Positions 17,755 through 27,002 are shown, counted from the stretch's first letter. The stretch is 64,000 bases of DNA from Caulobacter sp. (GCF_017744445.1 NZ_JAGIBH010000002.1:62001-126000), one strand, 5' to 3'. A program made the numbers and translations. Notes: a model not told the origin generated them from the sequence alone.

Positions 17755-19064
17755 TCGGTCAGGGCCTTCTTCAGCGCCGCGATCTTGGCCTCGGTCTCCA
17801 GGCGTTCGCCGTGCGGGTCGCTGTCGGCGACGATGCCGGCCCCGGCGCGAGCCTCAAGACGCCAGCCGTCGCCGTCCTGGACGAGGCCCACGGTGCGGAT
17901 CAGCACCGAACTGTCGAACGCCCCGTCGAAGCCGGCCCAGAACAGAGAGCCGCAATAGGGACCGCGTGGGGGCTCCAGGCCGGCGATGACCTTCATCGCC
18001 TGCACCTTGGGCGCGCCGGTGATCGAGCCGGGCGGGAAGCTGGCCCGCAGCAGATCAGCCACGGTGCGCCCCTGCGCCAGCCGCGCCGTGACGGTCGAGA
18101 CCAGGTGATGGACGTTGGCGAAACTCTCGACCTTGAACAGCTCCGGCGCCTTGACGCTGCCCGGCGGCGCCACCCGCGCCAGGTCGTTGCGCATCAGATC
18201 CACGATCATCAGGTTCTCGGCCCGGTCCTTGTCGCTGGCCAAGAGCTCGGCGGCCAGGGCCTGATCCTGCACGGCGTCGCGGCCACGCGGGCGGGTGCCC
18301 TTGATCGGCTTGGTCTCGATCGCGCCGGCGGGGTCGAGCTTGAGGAAACGCTCGGGCGAGTTGGACACCAGCGCCCGCCCCGGCAGCCGCAGATAGGCCG
18401 AGAACGGCGCGGGGCTCTGGGCGCGCAGGCGCGTGAACAGGTCGAACGGATCGGCGCCGGCGGCCAGGCGTCCGGTCCAGGCGCGGGCGATATTGGCCTG
18501 GAAGATCTCGCCGCCGACAATGCGGTCGACGACCTCGGCCACGGCGGTCTCATAGGCTTCGGCGTCGGAGGCGAAAAGATCCGCGCACAGCGGGCCTTCG
18601 AACGCCGCGCGATCGTCGGAGGCGTCCAGCCAGGCCAGCGCCGCACGGGCGCGCTCGGCGGCTTCCACATCGGTTTCACCGCGCCCGACAGCGACGACCT
18701 GCCGCGCGTGATGGTCGAAGGCCAGCAGGGCCGGGTAGCGGGCGCAGGTGAGGTCCGGCCAGTCGGTGCGGGCGAGGTTCAGCGCCTCGACGTGGTCGCC
18801 CAGTTCGTAGGCCGCGAGGCCGACCACGCCGCCCTGGAACGGCGGGCCTTCGGGATCGCCGGCGAGACGGGCCCCGAGCAGGTCCAGCAGCGCGGCGAAC
18901 GGATCGGCGGCGGTGTCGAAGGTCTTGTCCGGCGAACGCAGCAGATACGACCACCGCCCCTGCCCGCCCGTCACCAGCGCGCAGGCGTACGGCTCATCCC
19001 GGAACGGAGCCAGGGCCCACACCGGCTCACGCCAGGGGGCGGTAAGGAGAGCGACGCGGCGCAT
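17751..19064 (-). CDS. pabB: Aminodeoxychorismate synthase component I
   Basis: Chorismate-binding enzyme of 437 aa that makes aminodeoxychorismate with a PabA glutaminase partner. The chorismate-binding domain occupies about 160-430 and shows FQANIARAWTG, RFLKLDP, the IKGTRPRG segment, DLMRNDLARV and GSITGAPKVQAMKVI. The KGTRPRG-type segment and linkage to pabC favour PabB over TrpE. The N-terminal half is shorter and divergent, as is usual. Confidence 0.93.
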   Translation of the reverse strand: MRRVALLTAPWREPVWALAPFRDEPYACALVTGGQGRWSYLLRSPDKTFDTAADPFAALLDLLGARLAGDPEGPPFQGGVVGLAAYELGDHVEALNLARTDWPDLTCARYPALLAFDHHARQVVAVGRGETDVEAAERARAALAWLDASDDRAAFEGPLCADLFASDAEAYETAVAEVVDRIVGGEIFQANIARAWTGRLAAGADPFDLFTRLRAQSPAPFSAYLRLPGRALVSNSPERFLKLDPAGAIETKPIKGTRPRGRDAVQDQALAAELLASDKDRAENLMIVDLMRNDLARVAPPGSVKAPELFKVESFANVHHLVSTVTARLAQGRTVADLLRASFPPGSITGAPKVQAMKVIAGLEPPRGPYCGSLFWAGFDGAFDSSVLIRTVGLVQDGDGWRLEARAGAGIVADSDPHGERLETEAKIAALKKALTE

Positions 19065-19120
19065 GGGGGCGGAGTATCAAAATCGGCGACGACTAGGAAC
19101 CAGACCCAAAACAAACCTGC

Positions 19121-19256
19121 CTTCCTAGGCCTTGTGCCTAGGACCCATGGTCGAGCCAGGTCGAGGCCCTGCAAAGTGCGCACTGCAAACGTGGTCGCTC
19201 CCCTCGCCAATGCCGAGCTGGCTGAACGATGGGTCCTAGGCACAAGGCCTAGGAAG
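19121..19256. repeat. Palindromic element B2 (136 bp)
   Basis: Two perfectly complementary 28-bp arms (19121-19148 and 19229-19256), each containing the hairpin CCTAGGC-CTTGT-GCCTAGG or its complement. About 80 bp of unrelated sequence lies between. It sits between the pabB start and the C-terminal end of the MFS gene. No GIY-YIG gene is adjacent. Confidence 0.92.
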
Positions 19257-19273
19257 ACATGATTTGTTTTAGC

Positions 19274-20716
19274 CTAAAGCTCTTTTCCCCCGCCCTTCAC
19301 CGTGAACAGCCCCACCAGCCCCAGCGCCAGCAACCCCGCGATCGGGATAAACCCCGCGACCTGGCTGGCGAAGATCTTGGTCGCCAGGGCCACCAGCAGC
19401 GAGCCCAGCCACATGGTCGCCGTGCCCGACAGCGAGAACAGGCCAAAGAACGCCGCCATCCGGTCGGCGGGGGCCAGGCGCACCAGCAGGGTGCGGCTCG
19501 AGGCGTACTGGGCCGTGACGAAGACGGCGATCAGCAGGCCCATGCCCAGATAGATGATCTGCGGCAGGGTGTTGAACAGCGGGAAGTCCCAGATCGGCGG
19601 ATGGGTCGCCGCGTCCCAGCTCCAGAAATAGAGGATCTTCTCGCGGCCCATGCCCAGCGTGCCCAGCAGCACCAGGATGCACATGCCGACCTCCAGCTGG
19701 ATGGCCCGGCGCGGCCCCAGGGCCTTGTCGAACCACGGCGCGACCAGCCCGCCCAGCACGCCGAAGATCGACAGCGAGACGCCATAGGCCAGCATCTCCA
19801 GCTCGCCCCACTTCATCAGCCCGGCCGCGAACAGGCCGCCGAAGATCAAGAGCGCGGTCATGCCGTCGCAATAGAGCATGCGCGCGCCCAGGAACTTGGC
19901 GACATCGGCATGGCCCTTGAGGTTGCCGAAGGTGTCGACGATCAGCTTGACGCCTTCCTTGACCGCGCCGACCAGCGAGACGCCGGTGCGCGGCGCGTCC
20001 TTGGTCCACAGGAAGAACGGGATCGCGCCCAGCAGCATGACCGTGGCGGCCAGCGGGCCGACGATGCGGCTGGGCTCGTGCTCGGCCTGGCTGAGACCCA
20101 GCAGCGGCGAGGCCGGCACGAACGACCACGGCACGACGCCCGGCAGCACGAAGGCCCACATCACGAAGATCAGCAGGGACACCGAAAGCCCGTTGGCGGC
20201 GGCGTAGCCCAGGCCCGACAGCACCGGCTCCTGGCCCTTCTCCGCCGAGCGCGACAGCAGCGAATTGTTGAGCACGTCGCCGCTGTTATAGGCCACGCCC
20301 AGCACGATCAGCGCCAGGCCCACCACGTCGACCGGCAGGCCGCCGGGCTTGGCCAGCCACAGGGCGTAGAGGACCGGGACCATGATCGCCAGGATCAGGC
20401 CCATGAACGGCTTGCGCGGCCCGAACCGCTCGATCGAGGCGCCCAGGATCGGGGCGATGATGGCGGTCAGCACGCCATAGACGGTGGAGATATCGGCGAC
20501 CACCGCCTGGCCCTTCACCGGATCGCCGACCAGCACCCGCGAGAAGTACGGCGCGAAGACGTAGATGGTGATCAGGATGACGTACGGGTCGCGCGTGCCC
20601 TGGTGCAGGATCCAACTGAGCGCGCTGCGCGAGAGCTTCTGTTTGGGGGCCGGGACCAGGACGTCATCGCCCGCGACGTCGTTCATGCCCGGAGCCGAAC
20701 CCGCCAACTCGCTCAT
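19274..20716 (-). CDS. MFS transporter
   Basis: Polytopic major facilitator family protein of 480 aa with about 12 hydrophobic segments. An MFS-type loop is visible between early segments (ILGASIERFGPRKPFMGLIL), containing the G-x-x-x-E-R-x-G-x-R/K pattern. A long hydrophilic N-terminal tail precedes the first segment. The layout resembles sugar-cation or muropeptide-type MFS carriers, but the substrate cannot be read from the sequence. It is monocistronic by context. Confidence 0.88.
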   Translation of the reverse strand: MSELAGSAPGMNDVAGDDVLVPAPKQKLSRSALSWILHQGTRDPYVILITIYVFAPYFSRVLVGDPVKGQAVVADISTVYGVLTAIIAPILGASIERFGPRKPFMGLILAIMVPVLYALWLAKPGGLPVDVVGLALIVLGVAYNSGDVLNNSLLSRSAEKGQEPVLSGLGYAAANGLSVSLLIFVMWAFVLPGVVPWSFVPASPLLGLSQAEHEPSRIVGPLAATVMLLGAIPFFLWTKDAPRTGVSLVGAVKEGVKLIVDTFGNLKGHADVAKFLGARMLYCDGMTALLIFGGLFAAGLMKWGELEMLAYGVSLSIFGVLGGLVAPWFDKALGPRRAIQLEVGMCILVLLGTLGMGREKILYFWSWDAATHPPIWDFPLFNTLPQIIYLGMGLLIAVFVTAQYASSRTLLVRLAPADRMAAFFGLFSLSGTATMWLGSLLVALATKIFASQVAGFIPIAGLLALGLVGLFTVKGGGKEL

Positions 20717-20807
20717 ACCGCACCCAATGCTGCCGGCCGTCTGACGCGGCCGTGAGGATGAGGCTGGACCTTAAACGAGCGTTTGTCACCTTACGGATTC
20801 ACCCTCT

Positions 20808-20935
20808 CCGTTTCCCCGGCGAAAGCCGGGGCCCAGATACAGCCTGAGCGGTTTGGGATGATCCGAGATGCGCCCGCCGAGCTCGTCGAGCACTGGTGGG
20901 TTCGATCTGGGCCCCGGCTTTCGCCGGGGAAACGG
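20808..20935. repeat. Palindromic element D1 (128 bp)
   Basis: 31-bp arms (20808-20838 and 20905-20935) that are perfectly complementary, each with its own hairpin CCCCGGC-GAAA-GCCGGGG. It lies between two minus-strand genes, after the phosphatase-side stop and before the MFS start. D2 at 60701-60804 has the same design (CCCCGC-GAAA-GCGGGG). Confidence 0.92.
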
Positions 20936-20943
20936 GTGGTGGT

Positions 20944-21717
20944 TTAGAGGAGAATATGCGCCCGCACCTTCTCGCGCGTCGCCGCATCCAGCCCCACCGC
21001 CCGCTCCAGATACCCATCCAGCCCGCCGTGCTGGTCCTTGATCACCTCGAACGCCGCCGCCAGATACCGCGCCTCGACTCCCATGGCCGCGCGCATCGCC
21101 GCTTCCGACGGACGCCGCCCGGTGGCCTCCTGGATGTGATCCATGAACACGTGCCCGCGACGGTCGAAGCGGCCCGGATCATTCGTCAGCAGGTAGTCGT
21201 CGATGACGTCGTCGTCGCCCACCCCGGCGATGTGATGGGTCAGGGCCGCCAGCACGCCGGTGCGGTCCTTGCCCGCCGCGCAGTGGATCAGGGCCGGACC
21301 CTTGGCCTCCGCCAGGGCCAGGAAGAACCGGCGGAAGAGGTCGATGTGGCGTTCCTTGAACGGCAGGCGGCGATAGTACTCGTCCATGTACGTGTGGACC
21401 GAGGCCTCGGTCAGCTCGGCGCTGCCGATGAACTCCAGCCAGGGATCGGGGCCGGTCGCGCCCATCTCGTTGTCGATCACCTGGGCGGCGAAACCCGTCC
21501 AGCGGCGCGAGTGCGAGCGTTCGCGCTCGTTGGGGCGACGCAGGTCGACCAGGGTGACGATGCCGAGAGCCGCCAGCGCCTCCAAGTCGGCGTCGGTGGC
21601 TTCGGCCTGGTGCGCGGCGCGGAACAGCACACCCTTCTTCAGGCGCCCCTCCCCCGCGGCGTAGTCGCCGAAATCGCGGAAGTTCTCGACGCCTTGGAGG
21701 GGGATGTGCCGGGTCAT
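20944..21717 (-). CDS. Tyrosine-protein phosphatase (PTP-like)
   Basis: Phosphatase of the bacterial Y_phosphatase3 type, 257 aa. The P-loop HCAAGKDRTG gives the CX5R motif with C146 and R152, and the Asp-containing N-terminal signature NFRDFGDY (about 12-19) matches this family. Substrates may be phosphotyrosine proteins or phosphoinositide-like lipids; the sequence does not decide. One base separates it from the upstream acyltransferase gene, so the two are cotranscribed. Confidence 0.92.
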   Translation of the reverse strand: MTRHIPLQGVENFRDFGDYAAGEGRLKKGVLFRAAHQAEATDADLEALAALGIVTLVDLRRPNERERSHSRRWTGFAAQVIDNEMGATGPDPWLEFIGSAELTEASVHTYMDEYYRRLPFKERHIDLFRRFFLALAEAKGPALIHCAAGKDRTGVLAALTHHIAGVGDDDVIDDYLLTNDPGRFDRRGHVFMDHIQEATGRRPSEAAMRAAMGVEARYLAAAFEVIKDQHGGLDGYLERAVGLDAATREKVRAHILL

Positions 21718-21718
21718 T

Positions 21719-22891
21719 CTACTTCCTCAAAAGCGGCTGCAGCCGGTCCTGGATCGGCTGGTCGATATAGGTGTGGAACAGCCACGCCGCCCCATAGGCG
21801 ATCGGGAAGCCGGCCAGCCACATCAGCCACTGCCAGCCGATGCCGATCGGCACGGTGTCGATCAGCTCGTGCACGGCGCTCCAATAGATCACGCCGACGA
21901 AGATGTGGGTGATGAACAGGGCGAAGGACAGCTTGGCGCCTTCTTCGATCCACTTGCGGGGCTTCTTAACGGGCAGGCGGCCGGCGCCCAGCACGATCAT
22001 GGCGATGGCCAGCAGCGACGGGGCGTCGAATAGCCAGGGGTCCGGCAGGGCGTAACGGTCCAGCGGCTGGGTGATGACCAGCAGCGCCACGCCGCCCCAA
22101 AGCAGAGCTTTCGCCATCTGCTCGGACGGCCAGCGCATGTCGACCGCGCGCGCCAGACAGACGCCCAGGATGAACAGCGGCAGGGCCCGCACCACGCCGA
22201 ACTGGAACGGCAGGTCGGGCAGCGGATGGTGGAAGACCTTGCGGGCGATGACTTCGAACACCCCCAGGATCACGGCCGCGCCCAGCGGCAGGATCCAGGC
22301 GTGGCGCACCTTGCTGACGGTCTTCCAGAAGAACGGGAACAGGGCGTAGCAGACGATCAGCGCCGACAGCGACCAGCTGGGCAGGTTCCAGCCGTCGCTG
22401 GGGAAGCCCCAGGCGTGGATCAGCAGGGCCTGGACCGGCAGCTGGTCCCAGGCAAAACGGCTGGGCTTGTGGGCGTCGGTGCCGACGGTGTTGAGCAGCA
22501 GCACCAGCACGGCCAGGAAGCCCAGCACCACCAGGTGCCCGGGCCACACCCGCGCGGCGCGGCGCACCCAGAAACGCGGCGGGCTGACCCGGCCGCTCAG
22601 CACCGACCCGCCATAGGCCCGGCCCAGCACATAGCCGCTCAGCATCAGGAAGAAGTCGGTGGCCAAAAAGCCGCGCGAGAACACCTGGCCGAAGCGCTCG
22701 ATGCGCATCGGGCTCTCGGCGCCATAGTGGTAGACGACGATCAGCAGCGAGGCGAGGAAGCGCAGGAAGTCCAGCGATCCGCCGCGCACGGCTTCCCTGT
22801 CGGGGCGCTCCAGGACGACCGCGGCTTGCGGCTCATCCGCCCCTTCTTTTTGGGGAATCTGGGAAAGCGGGGCGGTCACGGGGGTGGCCAT
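21719..22891 (-). CDS. Acyltransferase 3 family membrane protein
   Basis: Integral membrane acyltransferase of 390 aa with about ten hydrophobic segments. The family start is visible as SLDFLRFLASLLIVVYHYG (about 39-57, with the expected His in VVYHYG), followed by FFLMLSGYVLGRAY. Relatives O-acylate glycans such as exopolysaccharide, O-antigen or peptidoglycan. It is coupled to the downstream phosphatase gene; the functional link is unknown. Confidence 0.9.
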   Translation of the reverse strand: MATPVTAPLSQIPQKEGADEPQAAVVLERPDREAVRGGSLDFLRFLASLLIVVYHYGAESPMRIERFGQVFSRGFLATDFFLMLSGYVLGRAYGGSVLSGRVSPPRFWVRRAARVWPGHLVVLGFLAVLVLLLNTVGTDAHKPSRFAWDQLPVQALLIHAWGFPSDGWNLPSWSLSALIVCYALFPFFWKTVSKVRHAWILPLGAAVILGVFEVIARKVFHHPLPDLPFQFGVVRALPLFILGVCLARAVDMRWPSEQMAKALLWGGVALLVITQPLDRYALPDPWLFDAPSLLAIAMIVLGAGRLPVKKPRKWIEEGAKLSFALFITHIFVGVIYWSAVHELIDTVPIGIGWQWLMWLAGFPIAYGAAWLFHTYIDQPIQDRLQPLLRK

Positions 22892-22995
22892 AGCAAAGGC
22901 CGCCCGTCGGTGAAAGCCGGCGCCGGACAGGTCGTCTTGTGGTATGGCGTCGCGGCCACTATCTGTAACTTCTACTGTTTCCGATAGGTCATCTC

Positions 22996-23766
22996 ATGTC
23001 TCGCATGCCCGTTCTGTTCGTCGGCCACGGCTCGCCGATGAATGCCATCGAGGACAATGCCTGGAACCGCGACTGGGCGCGGCTGGGCGTCGAGCTGCCG
23101 CGCCCCAAGGCGGTGCTGATGATCAGCGCCCACTGGGAGACGCGCGGCGCCTCGGCGGTCAGCGCCTCGACGGCGCCGGAGACCATCCACGACTTCGGCG
23201 GCTTCCCGCAGGCGCTGTTCGACGTGCAGTACCGCGCGCCGGGCGATCCGGCCTTGGCGGAGCGGGTGGCGGCGCTGCTGTCGCCCGATCCGGTTGTGCA
23301 GCACCCGACGCGCGGGCTCGATCACGGCGCGTGGGGCGTCTTGAAGCCGATGTATCCGGATGCGGATGTGCCGGTGGTGCAGCTGAGCCTGGATCGTGGC
23401 CGCTCGGACCGCTGGCACTACGATGCCGGCCGTCGCCTGGCGCCGCTGCGGGACGAAGGCGTCCTGATCATGGGCAGCGGCGACATCGTCCATAACCTGC
23501 GGGCGGCCGACTTCCGGCGGCCCGAGGCGCCGGCCTGGGCGGATCGGTTCAACGAACGTGCGAAGGCGCTGATCGTGGCAGGCGATCATGATCCGCTGAT
23601 CGACTGGCGCAGCCTGGGTCCGGATGCGGAGATCTCGATCAACAGCGCCGAGCACTACCTGCCGCTGCTTTATGTGCTGGGGGCGCAGGAGGTCGGGGAA
23701 GCCGTGAGCTTCTTCAACGACGATGTGTTCGCCGCGATTTCGATGACCGGCGTTCAAATCGGCTGA
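22996..23766 (+). CDS. DODA-type extradiol dioxygenase (YgiD/LigB family)
   Basis: Class III extradiol dioxygenase-like protein, 256 aa, single domain. Metal-binding histidines expected for the family are H11 in VGHGSPMNA and H46 in ISAHWETR, with a further His in AEHYLPLLYVLG near the C-terminus. It probably acts on catechol-type substrates such as DOPA. It begins 104 bp after the divergent acyltransferase start. Confidence 0.92.
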   Translation: MSRMPVLFVGHGSPMNAIEDNAWNRDWARLGVELPRPKAVLMISAHWETRGASAVSASTAPETIHDFGGFPQALFDVQYRAPGDPALAERVAALLSPDPVVQHPTRGLDHGAWGVLKPMYPDADVPVVQLSLDRGRSDRWHYDAGRRLAPLRDEGVLIMGSGDIVHNLRAADFRRPEAPAWADRFNERAKALIVAGDHDPLIDWRSLGPDAEISINSAEHYLPLLYVLGAQEVGEAVSFFNDDVFAAISMTGVQIG

Positions 23767-23779
23767 CCTCTAAAACAAG

Positions 23780-23883
23780 CTCGTCATCCCGGCCGCAGCG
23801 AAGCGGAGAGCCGGGACCCAGGGGCAGCCGCACTGCGCTTGGCCCCTGGGTCCCGGGTCGGCTACGCCGCCCGGGATGACGAG
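23780..23883. repeat. Palindromic element C1 (104 bp), convergent junction
   Basis: Outer arms CTCGTCATCCCGG / CCGGGATGACGAG with further internal pairing (GGGACCCAGGGGC / GCCCCTGGGTCCC). It is followed by a T-run on the plus strand (gagagttttt). It lies between the converging dioxygenase and DJ-1/PfpI genes and could serve as a bidirectional terminator. C2 and C3 are the same family. Confidence 0.9.
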
Positions 23884-23900
23884 AGTTTTTCGCACCTAGA

Positions 23901-24581
23901 CTACATAACCTCAGCCGCCTTCTTCGCCGCCGCCTCCCGCGCCTCCATCCCCTTCCCGTAAATCCCAGACACCCGCCGCAGCACCGCCTCCGGCGCCGTC
24001 TCCGGCCTTCCTGCGTTGAACGGCGGATCTGGGGCATACTCGACCGCCAGCTGGATGCTCTGCGCCATGTCGTCCCCCGCCAGCTCGGCCACGACCGTCA
24101 GCGCGAAGTCGATCCCCGCCGTCACGCCACCGCCGGTGATGTAGCGCCCATCCCGCGCCACCCGCGACGGATCCGGGATCGCGCCGAACAGCGCCAGCTG
24201 ATCCCGCCACGCCCAGTGGCACGCGGCCCGCTTGCCCTTCAGCAGCCCCGCCGCGCCCAGCACCAGTGAGCCGGTGCAGACGGACGTCACGTACCGCGCC
24301 CCGTCCGCCAGCCGCCGGATCTCGGCGATGAAGTCATGATCGGCCATCGCTTCGGTGGTCCCGAAGCCGCCCGGCACCAGCAGCACGTCGCACGCCTCGA
24401 TGTCCGACAGCTTGGGCAGCCGCGCGAACACCAGGCCATCGGCCTTGATCTCACCGCCGTGCAGGCTGGCCACCGTCACCTTGGCGCCCGGCAGGCGGCA
24501 CAGGATCTGGTGCGGGCCGGTAAAGTCCAGGTGCGTCACGCCGGGAAACAGGGCGATCACGATTTGTAGCGGCTGGCTCAT
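23901..24581 (-). CDS. DJ-1/PfpI family protein
   Basis: Class I glutamine amidotransferase-like fold, 226 aa. The nucleophilic elbow cysteine is C102 in TSVCTGSLVLGAAGLL. The form resembles isonitrile hydratase-type and related DJ-1 proteins (FPGVTHLDFTGPHQI at the N-terminus). The start at 24581 removes a non-homologous N-terminal extension and avoids overlap with the divergent regulator. The divergent GlxA-type regulator probably controls it. Confidence 0.9.
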   Translation of the reverse strand: MSQPLQIVIALFPGVTHLDFTGPHQILCRLPGAKVTVASLHGGEIKADGLVFARLPKLSDIEACDVLLVPGGFGTTEAMADHDFIAEIRRLADGARYVTSVCTGSLVLGAAGLLKGKRAACHWAWRDQLALFGAIPDPSRVARDGRYITGGGVTAGIDFALTVVAELAGDDMAQSIQLAVEYAPDPPFNAGRPETAPEAVLRRVSGIYGKGMEAREAAAKKAAEVM

Positions 24582-24667
24582 GCGATGGTCTCCGTCACAT
24601 TGACCGAGCGAACATGGTTCAGTTAGCTTCTGTCTGAAATGACATAGTTCCCACGGAAACAGCCACG

Positions 24668-25606
24668 GTGCGTGCAATAGGCTTCCTGGTCTATCCCGGC
24701 TTCCAGCTGCTGGACGCCACCGGCCCCATCGCCGCCTTCGAGATCGCCGGCCGCCTGTCGCCTGGCGCCTACAGCCTGCACTTCCTGTCGCTGAACGGCG
24801 GGCTGACGCCCAGCACCTCGGGTGTCGTCATCCAGACCACCGCCCTGGCCGACGCCCCGCGCCTGGACACCCTGGTGATCTCCGGCGGTGACGGCGTGAA
24901 GGTCCCGGCCACCTGCGCCCAGACCCTGGCCTTCGTGCGCGAGGCCGGGCGGCTGTCACGGCGCGTGGCCAGCGTCTGCTCTGGGACCTACGTCCTGGCC
25001 GAGGCGGGCCTCTTGGACGGCAAGCGCGCCACCACCCACTGGAGCCGGACCAAGGACTTTCAGCGCCGCTATCCCAACATCCGCCTGGAGCCCGACCGCA
25101 TCTTCATCCAGGACGGCGCGGTCTGGAGCTCGGCCGGCATCACCGCCGGCATCGACCTGGCGCTCGCCTTGATCGGCGCCGACGAGGGCGAGGCCGTCGC
25201 CCGCCGCACGGCCCAGCAGCTGGTGGTCTATCACCACCGTCCGGGCGGCCAGTCGCAGCATTCGGCCCTGATCGACCTGCGCCCCGGCCGCTTCGACGCC
25301 CTGCTGTCCTGGGCCCGCCAGAACCTGGCCGAGAGCCTCAGCGTCGAGCAGCTGGCCGACCGCGCCGCCATGAGTCCCCGCAACTTCGCCCGCCTGTTTT
25401 CCCAGGAAACCGGCGTCACCCCCGCCAAAGCCGTCGAGCGCCTGCGCGTCGAGGCCGCCCGCGCCCTGCTCGACAGCGGCCCGCTGCAGGTCGAGGACGT
25501 GGCGCTGGAGACCGGCTTTGGCGATAGCGAGCGCATGCGCCGGGCCTTCATCCGCGCCTATGGCCAGCCGCCCCAGGCCTTGCGACGCGCTTCGAAAGCA
25601 AGCTGA
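24668..25606 (+). CDS. GlxA-family AraC-type transcriptional regulator
   Basis: 312-aa regulator with an N-terminal DJ-1/PfpI-like sensing domain (about 1-175, C104 in SVCSGTYVLAEAG) and a C-terminal AraC double helix-turn-helix (about 215-308, with LADRAAMSPRNFARLF and TGFGDSERMRRAF). It starts with GTG. It is divergent from a DJ-1/PfpI gene with 86 bp between starts, the common arrangement of a regulator and its target. The ligand is unknown. Confidence 0.93.
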   Translation: MRAIGFLVYPGFQLLDATGPIAAFEIAGRLSPGAYSLHFLSLNGGLTPSTSGVVIQTTALADAPRLDTLVISGGDGVKVPATCAQTLAFVREAGRLSRRVASVCSGTYVLAEAGLLDGKRATTHWSRTKDFQRRYPNIRLEPDRIFIQDGAVWSSAGITAGIDLALALIGADEGEAVARRTAQQLVVYHHRPGGQSQHSALIDLRPGRFDALLSWARQNLAESLSVEQLADRAAMSPRNFARLFSQETGVTPAKAVERLRVEAARALLDSGPLQVEDVALETGFGDSERMRRAFIRAYGQPPQALRRASKAS

Positions 25607-25688
25607 AACACGGCGACATCGGCCGGCAACACGGCGCGCGGACGGTATCCGGGTCGGGGGACATCAACCTTGCAATCCGGAGTTCTCA

Positions 25689-25865
25689 ATGACCGTTGCG
25701 AAGATGCTGGGCGCCTCGGCCCTGGTCGCCGCCGCCCTGACCCTCGCCGTCCCCGCCAGCGCCGCCCCCTATCACCACGGCAAGCCGCACAAGGTGAAGG
25801 TCTGTAAGTGGGAGCGCCATCACGGTCACAAGACCAAGGTCTGCCACTGGGTGACCCGCCGCTAA
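25689..25865 (+). CDS. Small secreted basic His-rich protein, tandem copy 1
   Basis: 58-aa protein with a clear signal peptide (about 1-27) and a mature part rich in His, Lys and Arg containing two cysteines (KVCKWERHHGHKTKVCHWV). No known function. The next gene has the same signal-peptide plus C-x(n)-W-RHGH-x-x-x-V-C-x-W plan, so the two are tandem paralogues. The Cys/His-rich mature region could bind metal or form a disulfide; this is inference. Confidence 0.75.
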   Translation: MTVAKMLGASALVAAALTLAVPASAAPYHHGKPHKVKVCKWERHHGHKTKVCHWVTRR

Positions 25866-25960
25866 AACTACAGCTGGGCCGTACATTTCGGACATAGTTT
25901 TGCAACGACCGGCAAGGATCGTGGTTACCGATCGAGGGACCATCGATCCTTGGAGGACAA

Positions 25961-26218
25961 ATGTCCGTCATGAAACTGCTGAGCGTCGCGGTCATCGCGG
26001 CCTCGGCCCTGGTGGTCAGCGTTCCCGCTGCCGCCGACGCCCACGACCGTCGTGACCGTTATGATCGGTACGACCGTCACGACCGCTATGACCGGGGCCG
26101 CTATGATCGCGTGCGTTACGATCGCGGCCGCCACCACCGCGGCCACAAGGTCAAGACCTGCCACCGCGAGTGGCGTCACGGCCACCGCGAGCGGGTGTGT
26201 TACTGGACCTGGCGGTAG
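25961..26218 (+). CDS. Small secreted Arg/Asp/Tyr-repeat protein, tandem copy 2
   Basis: 85-aa protein with a signal peptide (about 1-26), a low-complexity stretch (about 29-58) of repeated DRYDR/RYDRG units, and a C-terminal segment KTCHREWRHGHRERVCYW sharing the Cys-Trp-Arg-His-Gly-His pattern of the preceding small protein. The start follows a good ribosome-binding site (TTGGAGGAC). It is probably periplasmic or surface-exposed. Function unknown. Confidence 0.8.
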   Translation: MSVMKLLSVAVIAASALVVSVPAAADAHDRRDRYDRYDRHDRYDRGRYDRVRYDRGRHHRGHKVKTCHREWRHGHRERVCYWTWR

Positions 26219-26227
26219 CCGCTAAAA

Positions 26228-26329
26228 CTGTCATCCCGGACAAGCGCGCAGCGCGCCGATCCGGGACCGCCAGAAGCTCAGCGTTTCCGGCGGTCCCGGC
26301 TCTCCGCTTCGCTGCGGCCGGGATGACAG
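26228..26329. repeat. Palindromic element C2 (102 bp), convergent junction
   Basis: Outer arms CTGTCATCCCGG / CCGGGATGACAG, with inner pairing GGGACCGCC / GGCGGTCCC. The element fills the gap between the small secreted protein gene and the converging DUF1003 gene. It shares the GTCATCCCGG ends and the TCTCCGCTTCGCTGCGGCC segment with C1 and C3. Confidence 0.9.
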
Positions 26330-26332
26330 ACC

Positions 26333-26887
26333 TTAGCCCCGCTCCGCCCGCAGCCGCGCCACCTCGTCCTGCAGCACCGACAGCCGCTCGGCGTGCTCGC
26401 GGCACAGGACCATCAGCTCCTCGCTGCGCAGGGCGTCCAGCTTGTCGATGACCCGCATGATCTCCAGCTCGGCGCGTAGGTTGACGGCGTAGTCGTGCTC
26501 GGCGGTCTGGCGATCCTTCGCCGCCTGGCGGTTCTGGCTCATCATGATCACCGGCGCCTGGATGGCCGCCAGGGTCGAGAGCAACAGGTTCAGGAAGATG
26601 AAGGGATAGGGGTCGAAGGCGTGCTTGAACGGGGCCAGGACCAGGTTCAGCCCCATCCACAGGAACAGCGCCGCGCCAAACCCGCCGATGAAGCCCCACG
26701 AGCCGCCGATCGCCGCCACCCGGTCGGCCAGCCGCGTCCAGAAGGTGCTGCCACCCTCCTCGTCCGGCTCGTCGGACGGTTCCTCGTGCAGGATCAGGTC
26801 GATGACCCGCTTCTGCACGTCCGGAAGCTGCGCATAGGGCTGGTTCAGCAGATCCTTGGACAGCTGGTCGAGGCGTTCCTGGCTCAT
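26333..26887 (-). CDS. DUF1003 membrane protein
   Basis: 184-aa protein of the DUF1003 family. Two hydrophobic segments (about 63-85 and 92-115) enclose the family signature FDPYPFIFLNLLLSTLAAIQ and the following MMSQNRQAAKDR. The C-terminus is a predicted coiled coil (about 140-182). The acidic linker EEPSDEPDEEGG precedes the first membrane segment. Function is not known. Confidence 0.9.
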   Translation of the reverse strand: MSQERLDQLSKDLLNQPYAQLPDVQKRVIDLILHEEPSDEPDEEGGSTFWTRLADRVAAIGGSWGFIGGFGAALFLWMGLNLVLAPFKHAFDPYPFIFLNLLLSTLAAIQAPVIMMSQNRQAAKDRQTAEHDYAVNLRAELEIMRVIDKLDALRSEELMVLCREHAERLSVLQDEVARLRAERG

Positions 26888-27002
26888 CGGGGACTCACAG
26901 CGGACATCACACAGTCGAGATTGACAGGGTCCTGTCTGGAAGGCGACGGTTCGCTTTGTCGGGTGGGGCCGACTTCACGTTCCTTCGTAAGGGAGAAGAC
27001 CG

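Noticed and set aside
25518..25688. N-terminal extension of the first small secreted protein
   Set aside because: It overlaps the 3' end of the AraC-type regulator gene in another frame and precedes a clean signal peptide starting at 25689.
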